Of a stretch of DNA of 64,000 nt, positions 44,301 through 52,185 are shown piece by piece. The stretch lies in contig BSWA01000002.1 in NCBI GenBank assembly GCA_036245095.1, forward strand, positions 186,001 through 250,000. The letters are read 5' to 3'. A model generated the notes under the pieces. That model was not told the origin of the DNA and did not search any database. It saw only the letters and a list, made by a program, of their open reading frames with translations. Both the position numbers and the translations under genes were made by a program. Source of the DNA: Improbicoccus devescovinae (GTDB lineage: Bacteria; Bacillota; Clostridia; Oscillospirales; Acutalibacteraceae). Positions within the stretch are counted from its first letter, which is position 1. Each line of letters starts with the position of its first letter.

Positions 44301-44599
44301 TGATAAACAAAGCAAAGTCAGGTATGGATGGCAACAAAAAGTGGGGGACTGAGACTGGCCCCATGGGGTGGACTGCTTATTATTTAGCCGGGGTCGCATT
44401 AAAAAAAGATACAAAGAAGTTTTTGTTATCTCTTTGGGATGAGAATAAAACAATAGGTGAAATTAAAGAACATCTAGATGCGAATAGAAACAAGTATTTT
44501 ATGATTGTTAAACATAAAATATACTCGACTTTTATTAATCCGATTGATCCTGGTACTGAACACAATATTATACCCGCAAACGTATCTGATATAAAATAA
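41372..44599 (+). CDS. 1075-residue protein of unknown function (candidate injection-system cargo)
   Basis: I recognise no family. There is no signal peptide or membrane helix. Residues about 18-43 form a basic amphipathic stretch (SLVASLKKTAGKVVTGVKK), followed by a beta-rich domain to about 240. A charged, Glu/Lys-rich coiled-coil-like segment lies near 310-330. A long alpha-helical middle follows. A Ser/Pro/Thr-rich linker lies at about 870-940, and a compact C-terminal domain begins KVKFWWNPDWTPRLSDD. The ATG at 41372 follows AAAGGAGTG. G+C is well above the genome background. It is divergent from the tail gene and ends at a strong terminator. Lack of a Sec signal plus this context makes delivery by the injection system plausible but unproven. 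Confidence 0.6.
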   Translation: MPDTRKDKSENTSISEHKKSKSLVASLKKTAGKVVTGVKKLFSGKEVEFKPMNGDKPMDNVTLKGTVLDGTRDAILNELQHQLKAIYVDFKVKPTLGSDKIKLYRKVNNEWLGTGDAEIEFDNKVTQIGYEIGGDSVTVVYRYHKGKVVSKFPWVKNKDVSGIKRFLAEAGQDAKVYIIDTTVGKRVKKPIFLGGKKITNEAGKLEVDWDILKRLHIALPLPLVFVVADEEPKTIRRSSFRIGNEKQQAYKKEEARLLAAPDEELEPMDTDPLPGVGDPTAAQNQPNETAPANPTADAGTNSENEEEQKAAEARKAEEEKKKNEQATLLAKVPAPGSDVNRDAVHASRVAAYNALVTKAKEGTLTQTDVEHYLVQYEPRSEAAKYLIPTQPDPVELQPSEVINCFWNYIYNNNMVKYFTNENELQIGWDISPDVEARSLGHKFYSETLEKILDKPEDHMTQSSVNEIATLFASIIYGQKILVQSKFLLYWSMIASNKKSTDTSGGYHELTSSQKAVLTNMVIIVTDKMFDLVTKSKITKIGSIRILRDSFDEFAQKMAEKMAQKTLKDTKSENKLYKAFSSRSETLEVTSTTAPASLLYNADKAADRIKKLDLIYAKATNGSSGWAYRLGRGNLALSDVCDAILKDAPVHSDKAISRQEKDILISWLDTAISFVLDSVSLCELFAFYDEVQSGFIIARIHEKSKLEEIIAKKKLVCTNRAAYDHEKQRREIIENALKTGSTKKIQNATIKEADVEKIMNALESNAKTTYTKAFNDSREEIKKNMNNMKSLDAPEKTRQALLQICDSIISILSPKQNAGTPTKANRPKRAKDDWYVSKKKVSDLGVKNEPKKSAEAPRDGSSVTQTSAPLTSISSPSRRTMASFTSGRRLPSDISTSTPTASGSASTPPSPSSSPASSTPSSGPSDPPPAGVPSPVVTSDEIKVKFWWNPDWTPRLSDDGKFISSIIEGDKNMKLYELINKAKSGMDGNKKWGTETGPMGWTAYYLAGVALKKDTKKFLLSLWDENKTIGEIKEHLDANRNKYFMIVKHKIYSTFINPIDPGTEHNIIPANVSDIK

Positions 44600-44638
44600 A
44601 CCCAGCACAATAAATTAAGCATCTTAGGAATAAACCCA

Positions 44639-44672
44639 AACACCTGGAAGTAAAGCCGACAGGTGTTTTTTT
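44639..44672 (+). terminator. Rho-independent terminator after the 1075-residue protein
   Basis: Stem AACACCTG (44639-44646) pairs with CAGGTGTT (44660-44667) around a 13-base loop and runs into a T7 tract. It is the clearest terminator in the window. Confidence 0.85.
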
Positions 44673-44886
44673 AAGTATCTATAAGGGCATCTATTATCTT
44701 TATAATTTAATATATGCCATATTCTAAAAAAAAAATATTGTACTATTAAAGAGTTTAATATTAGGGCAAATATATGAATGCAATGACGAAGTTTGTAAAA
44801 ATATTTATCATAATTTCTCGGGTAGGGGACCCTTAGTATAATTTGGATTTAAGATAGATTTAATTGTTTTTTAATATTTGAAAAAA
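44673..44886. other. Spacer between the terminator and pth
   Basis: A/T-rich. ATGACGAAGTTTG near 44783 followed after 17 bases by TATCAT resembles the TTGACGAA elements at 6342 and 24966, but no ribosome-binding site or frame follows. GGGTAGGGGACCC near 44819 could form a small hairpin. No gene is visible. Confidence 0.35.
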
Positions 44887-45441
44887 TTAATTAAAATAAT
44901 TCATAGACTCGTTTATTTTATTATTTAAAATTAATTTAATAGCGGATTTAATATTTTTGAATATATTTATAATTTCTAGTTTTTCATCGGTATTAAAACA
45001 CGACAGTACCCAATCGGCAAGATCCCAGGCAGCGGGCTTTTGACCTACGCCTATTTTAATTCGCTTAAAATCACGTGAACCTAAACTGGTGATTATATTA
45101 TTGACACCATTGTGGCCTCCGGAAGATCCTCGGTTTCTAATGCGAATTTTGCCAATTGGCAATGAAATATCGTCGAAAATTATAATTAATTTGTATATTG
45201 GAATCTTATAATATTCCATGAATTCAGAAATAGCCATGCCACTTAAGTTCATGTATGTTTGAGGTTTTAATAAAATGATTTTTTTATCATAAATTACAGT
45301 TTTAGCAAATAAAGAATTGAATTTTTGTACAAAATCACCATGATAAAAATCATCTATAAACCAAAAACCCACATTATGCCGTGTATTTTCATATTTTGAA
45401 CCTGGGTTTCCAAGACCTACAATTAAATAATCACAAATCAA
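44887..45441 (-). CDS. pth: Peptidyl-tRNA hydrolase
   Basis: Releases tRNA from stalled peptidyl-tRNA. The N-terminus LIVGLGNPGSKYENTRHNVGF contains the catalytic His. LKPQTYMNLSG and FDDISLPIGKIRIRNRGSSGGHNG are the other family boxes. The length of 184 residues is normal. Translation starts at a TTG after AAAGGAAA. Confidence 0.96.
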   Translation of the reverse strand: MICDYLIVGLGNPGSKYENTRHNVGFWFIDDFYHGDFVQKFNSLFAKTVIYDKKIILLKPQTYMNLSGMAISEFMEYYKIPIYKLIIIFDDISLPIGKIRIRNRGSSGGHNGVNNIITSLGSRDFKRIKIGVGQKPAAWDLADWVLSCFNTDEKLEIINIFKNIKSAIKLILNNKINESMNYFN

Positions 45442-45497
45442 AATTGGTATTTCCTTTTATGAAAATAAATATGAAGATAAAATAATATCAAAATTAT

Positions 45498-46331
45498 TTA
45501 AACCATCTTAGACTTTTTTTTACGCATTAATTCCAGTTGATCTTCCGATGTCTTATACGACCCCAAAAGCCTAGAAGTTGGTGAATACATGCCATGGAAA
45601 TTACTCCCGCCTGTTATTATTAAATTATTATTATTAGCAAACTCGACAAGATTATCGCATTCGGATTCGGATACCCCCGGAAAATATGCTTCAACGCCAT
45701 CTAAGCCTGATTCCACAAGTTCTGGCAGCAATGTGTGGACGTCGTCGGCTACGGGATGCGCTAATATAGCTATGCCTTCTGCTTGGTGTATTGATTTAAT
45801 AACTTCAGATGGCTCTGAATATGGTGGCGAAAATATAGTAGAATCTGAGCTGCTGTCAAATAATTTATTAAATAAACCGGTATAATTATGCGTATTATAA
45901 CCTGCATCCATCACAGATTGCAAAATATGATTTTTAAACACATTAGTGCTTCCGCGGGCCTTCGTGGCCACAATCTGAGACGAAATAGGATAATATTTCA
46001 TTATCTTTTGTAATGCTATTGCTATTGATCGTTGCCGAATTTGTGTATTATGTTGACATAAGCCTCCTAGTCTTTCCACGTATTCGCACATATAACATAA
46101 AATATGAATTTCTCTGTTATATTTCATTGAAAACGCCGAAAATTCTGCTCCTAATATAACATTCAACCCATATCTTTTGCCTATAACCTGGGCCCGAACT
46201 GCGCCTGCAAATGTGTCATGATCTGTTATGGCGATAGTATCAATTTTTGTTCTTCTCGCTATAAACATAATTTCGCCAATCCCGGCAGAACCATCAGAAA
46301 GTTTAGAATGGCAATGCAGATCTATAGTCAC
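45498..46331 (-). CDS. PHP-domain phosphoesterase (YciV/RNase AM-like)
   Basis: A 277-residue metal-dependent phosphoesterase of the PHP family. The metal motifs DLHCHSKLSDG, ITDHDTFAG, GAEFSAF, ILAHPVADD and GGSNFHG are all visible. The order matches the 3',5'-nucleoside bisphosphate phosphatase / 5'-end RNA processing group. The GTG start at 46331 is preceded by AGGAGG. The precise substrate is inferred from the family only. Confidence 0.85.
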   Translation of the reverse strand: MTIDLHCHSKLSDGSAGIGEIMFIARRTKIDTIAITDHDTFAGAVRAQVIGKRYGLNVILGAEFSAFSMKYNREIHILCYMCEYVERLGGLCQHNTQIRQRSIAIALQKIMKYYPISSQIVATKARGSTNVFKNHILQSVMDAGYNTHNYTGLFNKLFDSSSDSTIFSPPYSEPSEVIKSIHQAEGIAILAHPVADDVHTLLPELVESGLDGVEAYFPGVSESECDNLVEFANNNNLIITGGSNFHGMYSPTSRLLGSYKTSEDQLELMRKKKSKMV

Positions 46332-46488
46332 TGGAAATCATCCTCCTGTATTGTATTATTTATTGAATGCAGTTTATTGTATTATATTTTTTAAAAATAG
46401 TCAATATTTTATATTGACAAAAAAATAAAATATTTGTAAACTTATCAGATCTTAAAGTTTGTTTTAAAAAAGGATTGGTTTTTATCAT

Positions 46489-47094
46489 ATGTTTGAAAAA
46501 AATGATGAAAAAGAATTAGAAAAATGGGGTGATTTGCAAACAAAATGTGAAAATTGCACAAATTGTAATCTGTGTCATACTAGGACGCATGTGGTCTTCG
46601 GAGAAGGCAATTTGCAATCTAAAATTTTTTTTATTGGGGAGGCTCCGGGGGAAAACGAAGATCTGCAGGCAAGACCCTTTGTAGGGAAATCAGGTATTTT
46701 GCTTGATAATATGCTAAAAAGTATTGGTTTAAGTAGAAGTAAAAACGTTTACATAGCTAATATAATAAAATGCCGACCTCCAAATAATAGAAATCCTACT
46801 AATTTTGAACAAGAGGAATGTATAAGTTGGCTTAAATTTCAATTAAGATTTATTAATCCTAAAATAATAGTTACTCTTGGTCGAATTCCGTCTAAAATTA
46901 TTATTAGTAATAAAATTAAAATTTCGGAAGATCATGGGAAATTTTTTACTAAAATTATAGATAAACGAGATTTTTTGATTATGCCTATGTTGCATCCATC
47001 TGCAATTTTGAGAAATATTTACAGAAAAGTTGTCATGGAAAAGGATTTTTTGTTACTAAATCACAAAATGAATGAACTAAATATTTGGTTTTAG
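46489..47094 (+). CDS. Family 4 uracil-DNA glycosylase (Fe-S type)
   Basis: Removes uracil from DNA as the first step of base excision repair. Cys residues for the [4Fe-4S] cluster are present (CTNCNLC region, IKCRPP, QEECISW). The active-site block FIGEAPGENEDLQARPFVGKSG and the HPSAILR motif identify family 4. It has 201 residues, the usual size. It heads a run with the LCP gene, rny, ymdB and murD. Confidence 0.92.
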   Translation: MFEKNDEKELEKWGDLQTKCENCTNCNLCHTRTHVVFGEGNLQSKIFFIGEAPGENEDLQARPFVGKSGILLDNMLKSIGLSRSKNVYIANIIKCRPPNNRNPTNFEQEECISWLKFQLRFINPKIIVTLGRIPSKIIISNKIKISEDHGKFFTKIIDKRDFLIMPMLHPSAILRNIYRKVVMEKDFLLLNHKMNELNIWF

Positions 47095-47112
47095 AATTCA
47101 GGGGCGAATTTT

Positions 47113-48045
47113 TTGGGTAGTTTTAATAAATTTAATAGGAGAAAAAAGCTTATTAAATTTAAGCGAGTATTATTGCTAATATTTTTTTCATCTATAGGAC
47201 TAGCAGGTTTAGCTATAATATACTTATATTTTTATACGTTAAGTTTTAATAATTTTAATAATAATATTATCAAAAAAAAATCCGATTATAATCCAATCTT
47301 TAATACTTTGATTCTTGGGCTTGACACGCTTGCAACAAAATACAATGGCAGAAGCGATTCTATCATAATAATTTCTACAAATATTGATAAAAAGACAATA
47401 AAAATTATATCTCTAATGCGCGACATTTGGGTGAATATCCCCAAATACGGTTATGATAGACTGAATTCTTCTTATGCTTATGGAGGCGCTAGCTTAGCAG
47501 CTAGTACAATTGAACAAAATTTTGGCATAAATATAGATAAATATGTTTCAATTGATTTTTTAGGCTTCGAAAAAATAATTAATGATTTGGGCGGAATTAA
47601 CATGTTTTTATTATCGGAAGAAGCAATTTTTATTAATAATCACTCAAAGTCTTCCAAAAAAGTTTCTGTTGGCGAAAATACGCTTGATGGGGATCAGACT
47701 TTGCAGTATGCGAGAGATCGCGATAGTCAAGGCTCTGATTATGATCGAACTAATCGCCAACGTAAAGTTATTAAGATTTTGATACAAAAAATTAAAAAAA
47801 ATAGCATAAAAAACAATAGTTCTTTATTTATTAATTTGTTAAAATATGTAAGAAGTGATTATAAAATTAATGAAATATTAAATTTATTAAAAGCATTAAG
47901 CACAAGTTCGGATTATGAAATTTCAGATTTTAGGCTGCCTACAAATGATAATGTCAAAAATTCTGTGATAGATTTTAAAATGGTGTTGGAAATTCCTAAT
48001 TTGCAAAAAGCGCGCAAGGACATTGTTGAATTTATACTAAAATAA
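47113..48045 (+). CDS. LytR-CpsA-Psr (LCP) family protein
   Basis: A membrane-anchored phosphotransferase that attaches teichoic acid or polysaccharide to peptidoglycan. One N-terminal membrane helix (about residues 18-38) precedes the LCP domain, with GRSDSIIIIS, SLMRDIWVNIP, the LNSSYAYGG block, and YARDRDSQGSDYDRTNRQR. The Arg and Asp residues that bind the lipid pyrophosphate are intact. Length is 310 residues. The start is a TTG after AGGGG. Confidence 0.93.
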   Translation: MGSFNKFNRRKKLIKFKRVLLLIFFSSIGLAGLAIIYLYFYTLSFNNFNNNIIKKKSDYNPIFNTLILGLDTLATKYNGRSDSIIIISTNIDKKTIKIISLMRDIWVNIPKYGYDRLNSSYAYGGASLAASTIEQNFGINIDKYVSIDFLGFEKIINDLGGINMFLLSEEAIFINNHSKSSKKVSVGENTLDGDQTLQYARDRDSQGSDYDRTNRQRKVIKILIQKIKKNSIKNNSSLFINLLKYVRSDYKINEILNLLKALSTSSDYEISDFRLPTNDNVKNSVIDFKMVLEIPNLQKARKDIVEFILK

Positions 48046-48105
48046 AATAAAATTAACATAAAATATGTATATTTTAATTTTTTACACAAAGGAAGTTGAA
48101 ATTAC

Positions 48106-49644
48106 TTGGGAGTAATAATATGTTTAATTAGCTTAATATTAATTGCATTATCATTTGTTGTCGGATTTTATATCAGGAAATTAGTATCAGAAAAAAAAGC
48201 AGGTTCAAAAATTTTAGAAGCAGAGAAATTCGTCGAAAAATATCTGAAAGAAGCGGAAACAAAAAAGAAAGAAATAATAATAGAAGGTAAAGATGAGGTG
48301 TTTAGACTAAAAGAAGAAATAGATAAAGAAATAAATTTAAGACGTAAAGAAATTATATTACAAGAGAGTCGTGTTCGTCAGCGTGAGGAGATGTATGAAA
48401 AAAAACTTGAGGCAGCAGAATCCAAAGAAAAGTTAATAGAAAAAAAGATTAAATCGGCTCAAGAATGCATGGCAGAAGTCGAAAAACTTAAACAGTTTCA
48501 GGTTAAAAAGCTAGAAGAAATTGCGCGAATGAATAAAGAACAGGCAAAGAATTATATAATAGAAAATTTAAAAAATGATCTGGCACATGAACGGGCAGTT
48601 AAAATACTGGAATTTAAACAGGATATAGAAGAAGAAAAAAAGAATATATCTAAAAATATTCTTGCCCTGGCGACTCAAAAATATGCGGCCGAACATATTG
48701 AGGAAATTAGTATTTCTGTGGTTAATTTGCCGAATGATGATATGAAAGGTAGAATTATAGGTCGCGAGGGTCGTAATATTAGATGTATAGAAAATTTGAC
48801 GGGCGTTGATTTGATAATAGATGATACGCCGGAAATGATCGCGATTTCAAGTTTTGATCCGTTGAGACGTGAAATAGCAAGACAAACGATTGAAGCGTTA
48901 ATAATAGATGGCAGAATTCATCCGGCTAAAATTGAAAGTATTGTAAATAAAACAAAAGAAGAAATAGATCTTGACATGCTAAAAGCCGGGCAAAAAGCCG
49001 TTATAGATGTGGGCGCTCGCGGTGTGCACACTGAAATAATCAAGCTTTTAGGAAGATTAAAATACAGAACTAGTTATGGGCAAAATGTACTAGAACATTC
49101 GTTAGAAGTCTCACATATTTGTGGAATATTAGCAGCAGAATTGGGAGAAAATATAACTGTTGCTAAACGCTGTGGGTTGCTGCATGATATAGGCAAAGCA
49201 TTGACTCATGAATTTGAAGGAGCGCATCCGGATTTAGGGGCTGAAATATCAAAAAAATATAAAGAATCGAATGAAGTTGTTAATTGTATATTAAACCATC
49301 ATAGTACCTCGGAAGTTACTACGTGTATAAATGCTATAGTGCAAGCAGCAGATGCGGCATCGGCAGCGCGTCCGGGGGCGCGAAGAGAGAATTTTGAAAA
49401 TTATATTAAACGGCTGAATAAATTAGAGTCTTTAGTTTCAAGTTTCCCGGGTGTAGAACGTTGTTATGCTATTCAAGCTGGCCGAGAAGTTCGCGTTATG
49501 GTGAATCCAGATAAAATAAACGACGATGCAATGGTAATTCTAGCTAAAGACGTTTGTCAAAAAATAGAGTCCGAGTTGACATATCCTGGGCAAATTAAAC
49601 TTAATCTTATACGCGAAAATAGGGCCATTCAGTATGCGAAATAA
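48106..49644 (+). CDS. rny: Ribonuclease Y
   Basis: A membrane-tethered endoribonuclease that initiates mRNA decay in Firmicutes. An N-terminal membrane helix, a long coiled coil (about residues 30-190), a KH domain (GRIIGREGRNIRCIENLTG) and an HD domain (LLHDIGKALTHE) occur in the family order. The length of 512 residues is normal. GGAAG precedes the TTG start. ymdB follows, a conserved neighbour. Confidence 0.97.
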   Translation: MGVIICLISLILIALSFVVGFYIRKLVSEKKAGSKILEAEKFVEKYLKEAETKKKEIIIEGKDEVFRLKEEIDKEINLRRKEIILQESRVRQREEMYEKKLEAAESKEKLIEKKIKSAQECMAEVEKLKQFQVKKLEEIARMNKEQAKNYIIENLKNDLAHERAVKILEFKQDIEEEKKNISKNILALATQKYAAEHIEEISISVVNLPNDDMKGRIIGREGRNIRCIENLTGVDLIIDDTPEMIAISSFDPLRREIARQTIEALIIDGRIHPAKIESIVNKTKEEIDLDMLKAGQKAVIDVGARGVHTEIIKLLGRLKYRTSYGQNVLEHSLEVSHICGILAAELGENITVAKRCGLLHDIGKALTHEFEGAHPDLGAEISKKYKESNEVVNCILNHHSTSEVTTCINAIVQAADAASAARPGARRENFENYIKRLNKLESLVSSFPGVERCYAIQAGREVRVMVNPDKINDDAMVILAKDVCQKIESELTYPGQIKLNLIRENRAIQYAK

Positions 49645-49703
49645 TATTTTGGAAAATTATTTAATATATTTGTATTAAATAGGATTTATTATTAAATTCA
49701 GGG

Positions 49704-50489
49704 GTGAAAAATACGAGAGTTCTTTTTATAGGTGATATAATAGGGCCTATAGGTTGCAAATTTGTTAAGACGAAACTTAATAGTTTTAAAAAAGAAAATT
49801 CAATAGACGTAGTAATAGCAAACGGTGAGAATTCGGCGGTTGATAATGGCATAACAATTGGGTCGGCAGAATATCTTTTATCTGCAGGAATAGATGTTAT
49901 TACTACTGGGAATCACGCTTTTAAAAAACGAAGTGTATATGATTATTTAAATAAAAGTCATAATATTCTACGTCCAGCGAATTTCCCTGAAAATACAACC
50001 CCTGGTAAAGGAGTACTAGAATTTGAATTAAATAATATAAAATTTTGTGTAATTAATTTAATGGGAGTTCATTATCTTGAGCCATTAAGATGCCCGTTTG
50101 AGACTATTGATAAAATTTTAGAGAAATTTAATAATTATTTAATAAAAATAGTAGACTTTCATGCGGAGCTTACGTCGGAAAAACGAGCTTTTGGTTTTTT
50201 TGTAGATGGCCGTATTTCAGCGGTTTTAGGTACACATACACATGTTCAGACGGCGGATGCTCAAATTTTACCAGGCGGCACAGGATATATAACAGATGTA
50301 GGAATGGTCGGGGCTATCGATTCTGTTTTGGGTGTAAAAAAAGAAATTTCTATTAAAAGAATGAAAGAAAAAATTCCGTTAAAATTCGAGCATGATTCTA
50401 ACGGTAGATATAAAATGGATTGCGTGATTTTAGATATAGATAATTCAACTGGAAAAACTGTTTTTATAAAAAATTTTAGCTTAGTTTAA
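49704..50489 (+). CDS. ymdB: YmdB-family metallophosphodiesterase
   Basis: A 2',3'-cyclic nucleotide phosphodiesterase family (TIGR00282) linked in Bacillus to biofilm regulation. Visible motifs are VLFIGDIIGPIG, VVIANGENSAVDNGI, TTGNHAFKKR and GTHTHVQTAD, covering the metal ligands. The start is odd. GTG at 49704 lies inside the GGGGTGA ribosome-binding site. The codon at the canonical position (before RVLFIGD) is ACG at 49713, so translation may begin at ACG. The remainder is intact. Confidence 0.92.
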   Translation: MKNTRVLFIGDIIGPIGCKFVKTKLNSFKKENSIDVVIANGENSAVDNGITIGSAEYLLSAGIDVITTGNHAFKKRSVYDYLNKSHNILRPANFPENTTPGKGVLEFELNNIKFCVINLMGVHYLEPLRCPFETIDKILEKFNNYLIKIVDFHAELTSEKRAFGFFVDGRISAVLGTHTHVQTADAQILPGGTGYITDVGMVGAIDSVLGVKKEISIKRMKEKIPLKFEHDSNGRYKMDCVILDIDNSTGKTVFIKNFSLV

Positions 50490-50508
50490 TTTAATATTAG
50501 GTGATTTT

Positions 50509-51957
50509 ATGATCAAATTTAATAATATTAAAAAAAAAATATATGATTTTTTATGCAATAAGTCTATTGTTTTATTAGGTCTAGGGAAAAGCAATCTAGC
50601 TATAGCAGAGATTTTATCGGATTTTAATTTTAAGTTTCATGTATGTGATAAATCCCAAAATTTAAATACTAATCTAGATAAAATAGCTAAAAAAAATGTT
50701 GAATTTCATTTAGGATCTAATTACATAGAATATTTAAATAATTTAAATCCAGACATAATTTTCCGATCCCCTGGGATAATGTTCTCCCAAGAAAATTTAG
50801 TTAAAAGTAACAAAAAAAATGTTAAAATCACATCAGAAATAGAGTTTTTTTTTGAATTTTGTCCATTTACTACAATCGGAGTTACCGGAAGTGACGGTAA
50901 AACTACCGTTAGTACTGTTATCTCGAAAATATTAGAAAAATCTGGAGTCCGAACTTTTTTAGGCGGCAATATAGGTCGGCCTTTAATTTCAGAATTAATA
51001 AATATTAGTCAAGATAATAAAAAAAATATTGTATTTGTAATAGAGCTTTCTAGTTTTCAGCTTATATCTTTTAGAAAAAGTCCAGATATTTCTGTGATAA
51101 CAAATATTTCGCCGAATCATCTTGATATTCACAAAAATTATGAAGAATATATTGAATCAAAAAAAAATATTTTTAAATATCAAGACAAAAACTCTGGATT
51201 AGTATTAAATTTTGATGATAATTTAGTTAATTCTTTTTCAAAAGAAGCTCAGAGTTCAGTTATTTTTTTTAGCACAGAGAAAAAAATAGAAAACGGGTTG
51301 TTTCTTGACGAAAATAGTAATATTATTTTTCGAGATAATAATAAAAATATGTTTATTTTAAACAAAAAAGATATTAAAATTCCAGGAAAGCATAATTTAA
51401 AAAATTTTATGGCTGCAATAGGAAGCGTGATAAAATTTAATAAAAAATTTAATAAAAATTTAATTGACATCATAAAAGAAGTAGCGTATAATTTTTTAGG
51501 CGTTGAGCACAGAATAGAATTTGTAAGAGAAATAAATAATATAAAATATTATAATGACTCGATAGCATCTAGTCCTACCAGGACCATGTATGGGGCATTA
51601 AGTGTGTTCACAAAAAACGTAATAATTATAGCAGGAGGTTATGACAAAAAAATATCATACAAAGAATTCGGGGAATTTCTTTCAAAAGACAAATTAGAAT
51701 CTCGAACAGTAAAAGCGATTATTTTAATGGGTCAGACGGCCTCAAAAATCGAAGAGTCTATATGTCAGGCATTAGGTGAATTTAAGCCATTAATTTTTAA
51801 TGTGCAAAATATGCAATCTGCAATTTCGAAATCACAAGAATTATCCGAACCTGGAGACATTGTGGTATTGTCCCCAGCAAGTGCAAGCTTTGATTTATAT
51901 CAAAATTTTGAACAACGAGGTCTGCATTTCAAAGAAATTGTTAATAATTTGATTTAA
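50509..51957 (+). CDS. murD: UDP-N-acetylmuramoylalanine--D-glutamate ligase
   Basis: Adds D-Glu to UDP-MurNAc-Ala in peptidoglycan precursor synthesis. The ATP-binding loop GVTGSDGKTTVSTVI is clear. The ELSSFQL block, NHLDIHKNYEEYIESK, and the C-terminal NDSIASSPTRT, the MurD version of the Mur signature, are all present. Length is 482 residues. GGTGATTTT precedes the ATG. It implies a functioning cell-wall pathway. Confidence 0.95.
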   Translation: MIKFNNIKKKIYDFLCNKSIVLLGLGKSNLAIAEILSDFNFKFHVCDKSQNLNTNLDKIAKKNVEFHLGSNYIEYLNNLNPDIIFRSPGIMFSQENLVKSNKKNVKITSEIEFFFEFCPFTTIGVTGSDGKTTVSTVISKILEKSGVRTFLGGNIGRPLISELINISQDNKKNIVFVIELSSFQLISFRKSPDISVITNISPNHLDIHKNYEEYIESKKNIFKYQDKNSGLVLNFDDNLVNSFSKEAQSSVIFFSTEKKIENGLFLDENSNIIFRDNNKNMFILNKKDIKIPGKHNLKNFMAAIGSVIKFNKKFNKNLIDIIKEVAYNFLGVEHRIEFVREINNIKYYNDSIASSPTRTMYGALSVFTKNVIIIAGGYDKKISYKEFGEFLSKDKLESRTVKAIILMGQTASKIEESICQALGEFKPLIFNVQNMQSAISKSQELSEPGDIVVLSPASASFDLYQNFEQRGLHFKEIVNNLI

Positions 51958-52019
51958 TTTTTTAGTATAAAAATCATATATTCCGGAGAAATTGTTAATA
52001 ATTCGGGTTATTTTTTTGT
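51934..52019 (+). terminator. Weak terminator and short direct repeat after murD
   Basis: The 16-base segment GAAATTGTTAATAATT at the murD end (51934-51949) recurs at 51988-52003. Around the second copy CCGGA (51983) can pair with TTCGG (52002), followed by a T7 run at 52011. It may act as a terminator, though the stem is short. Confidence 0.4.
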
Positions 52020-52109
52020 TACAAGTTAATAATTTTTTTATGAAAAAATATATTTTTTTATGAAAAAAAGAGAAAATTAAAAATATTAGTCATGAATTCA
52101 AAAAACATA

Positions 52110-52138
52110 TTGATTAATAAAAGCCGGTATAATATAAT
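52110..52138 (+). promoter_or_regulatory. Promoter of the secreted coiled-coil protein
   Basis: TTGATT (52110-52115) and TATAAT (52133-52138) are spaced by 17 bases. GGAGG lies just before the TTG start at 52186. Confidence 0.65.
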
Positions 52139-52185
52139 ACATATATCATTGAGTTAGTTCCCATAAAAATTGGAGGTATAAAAAT

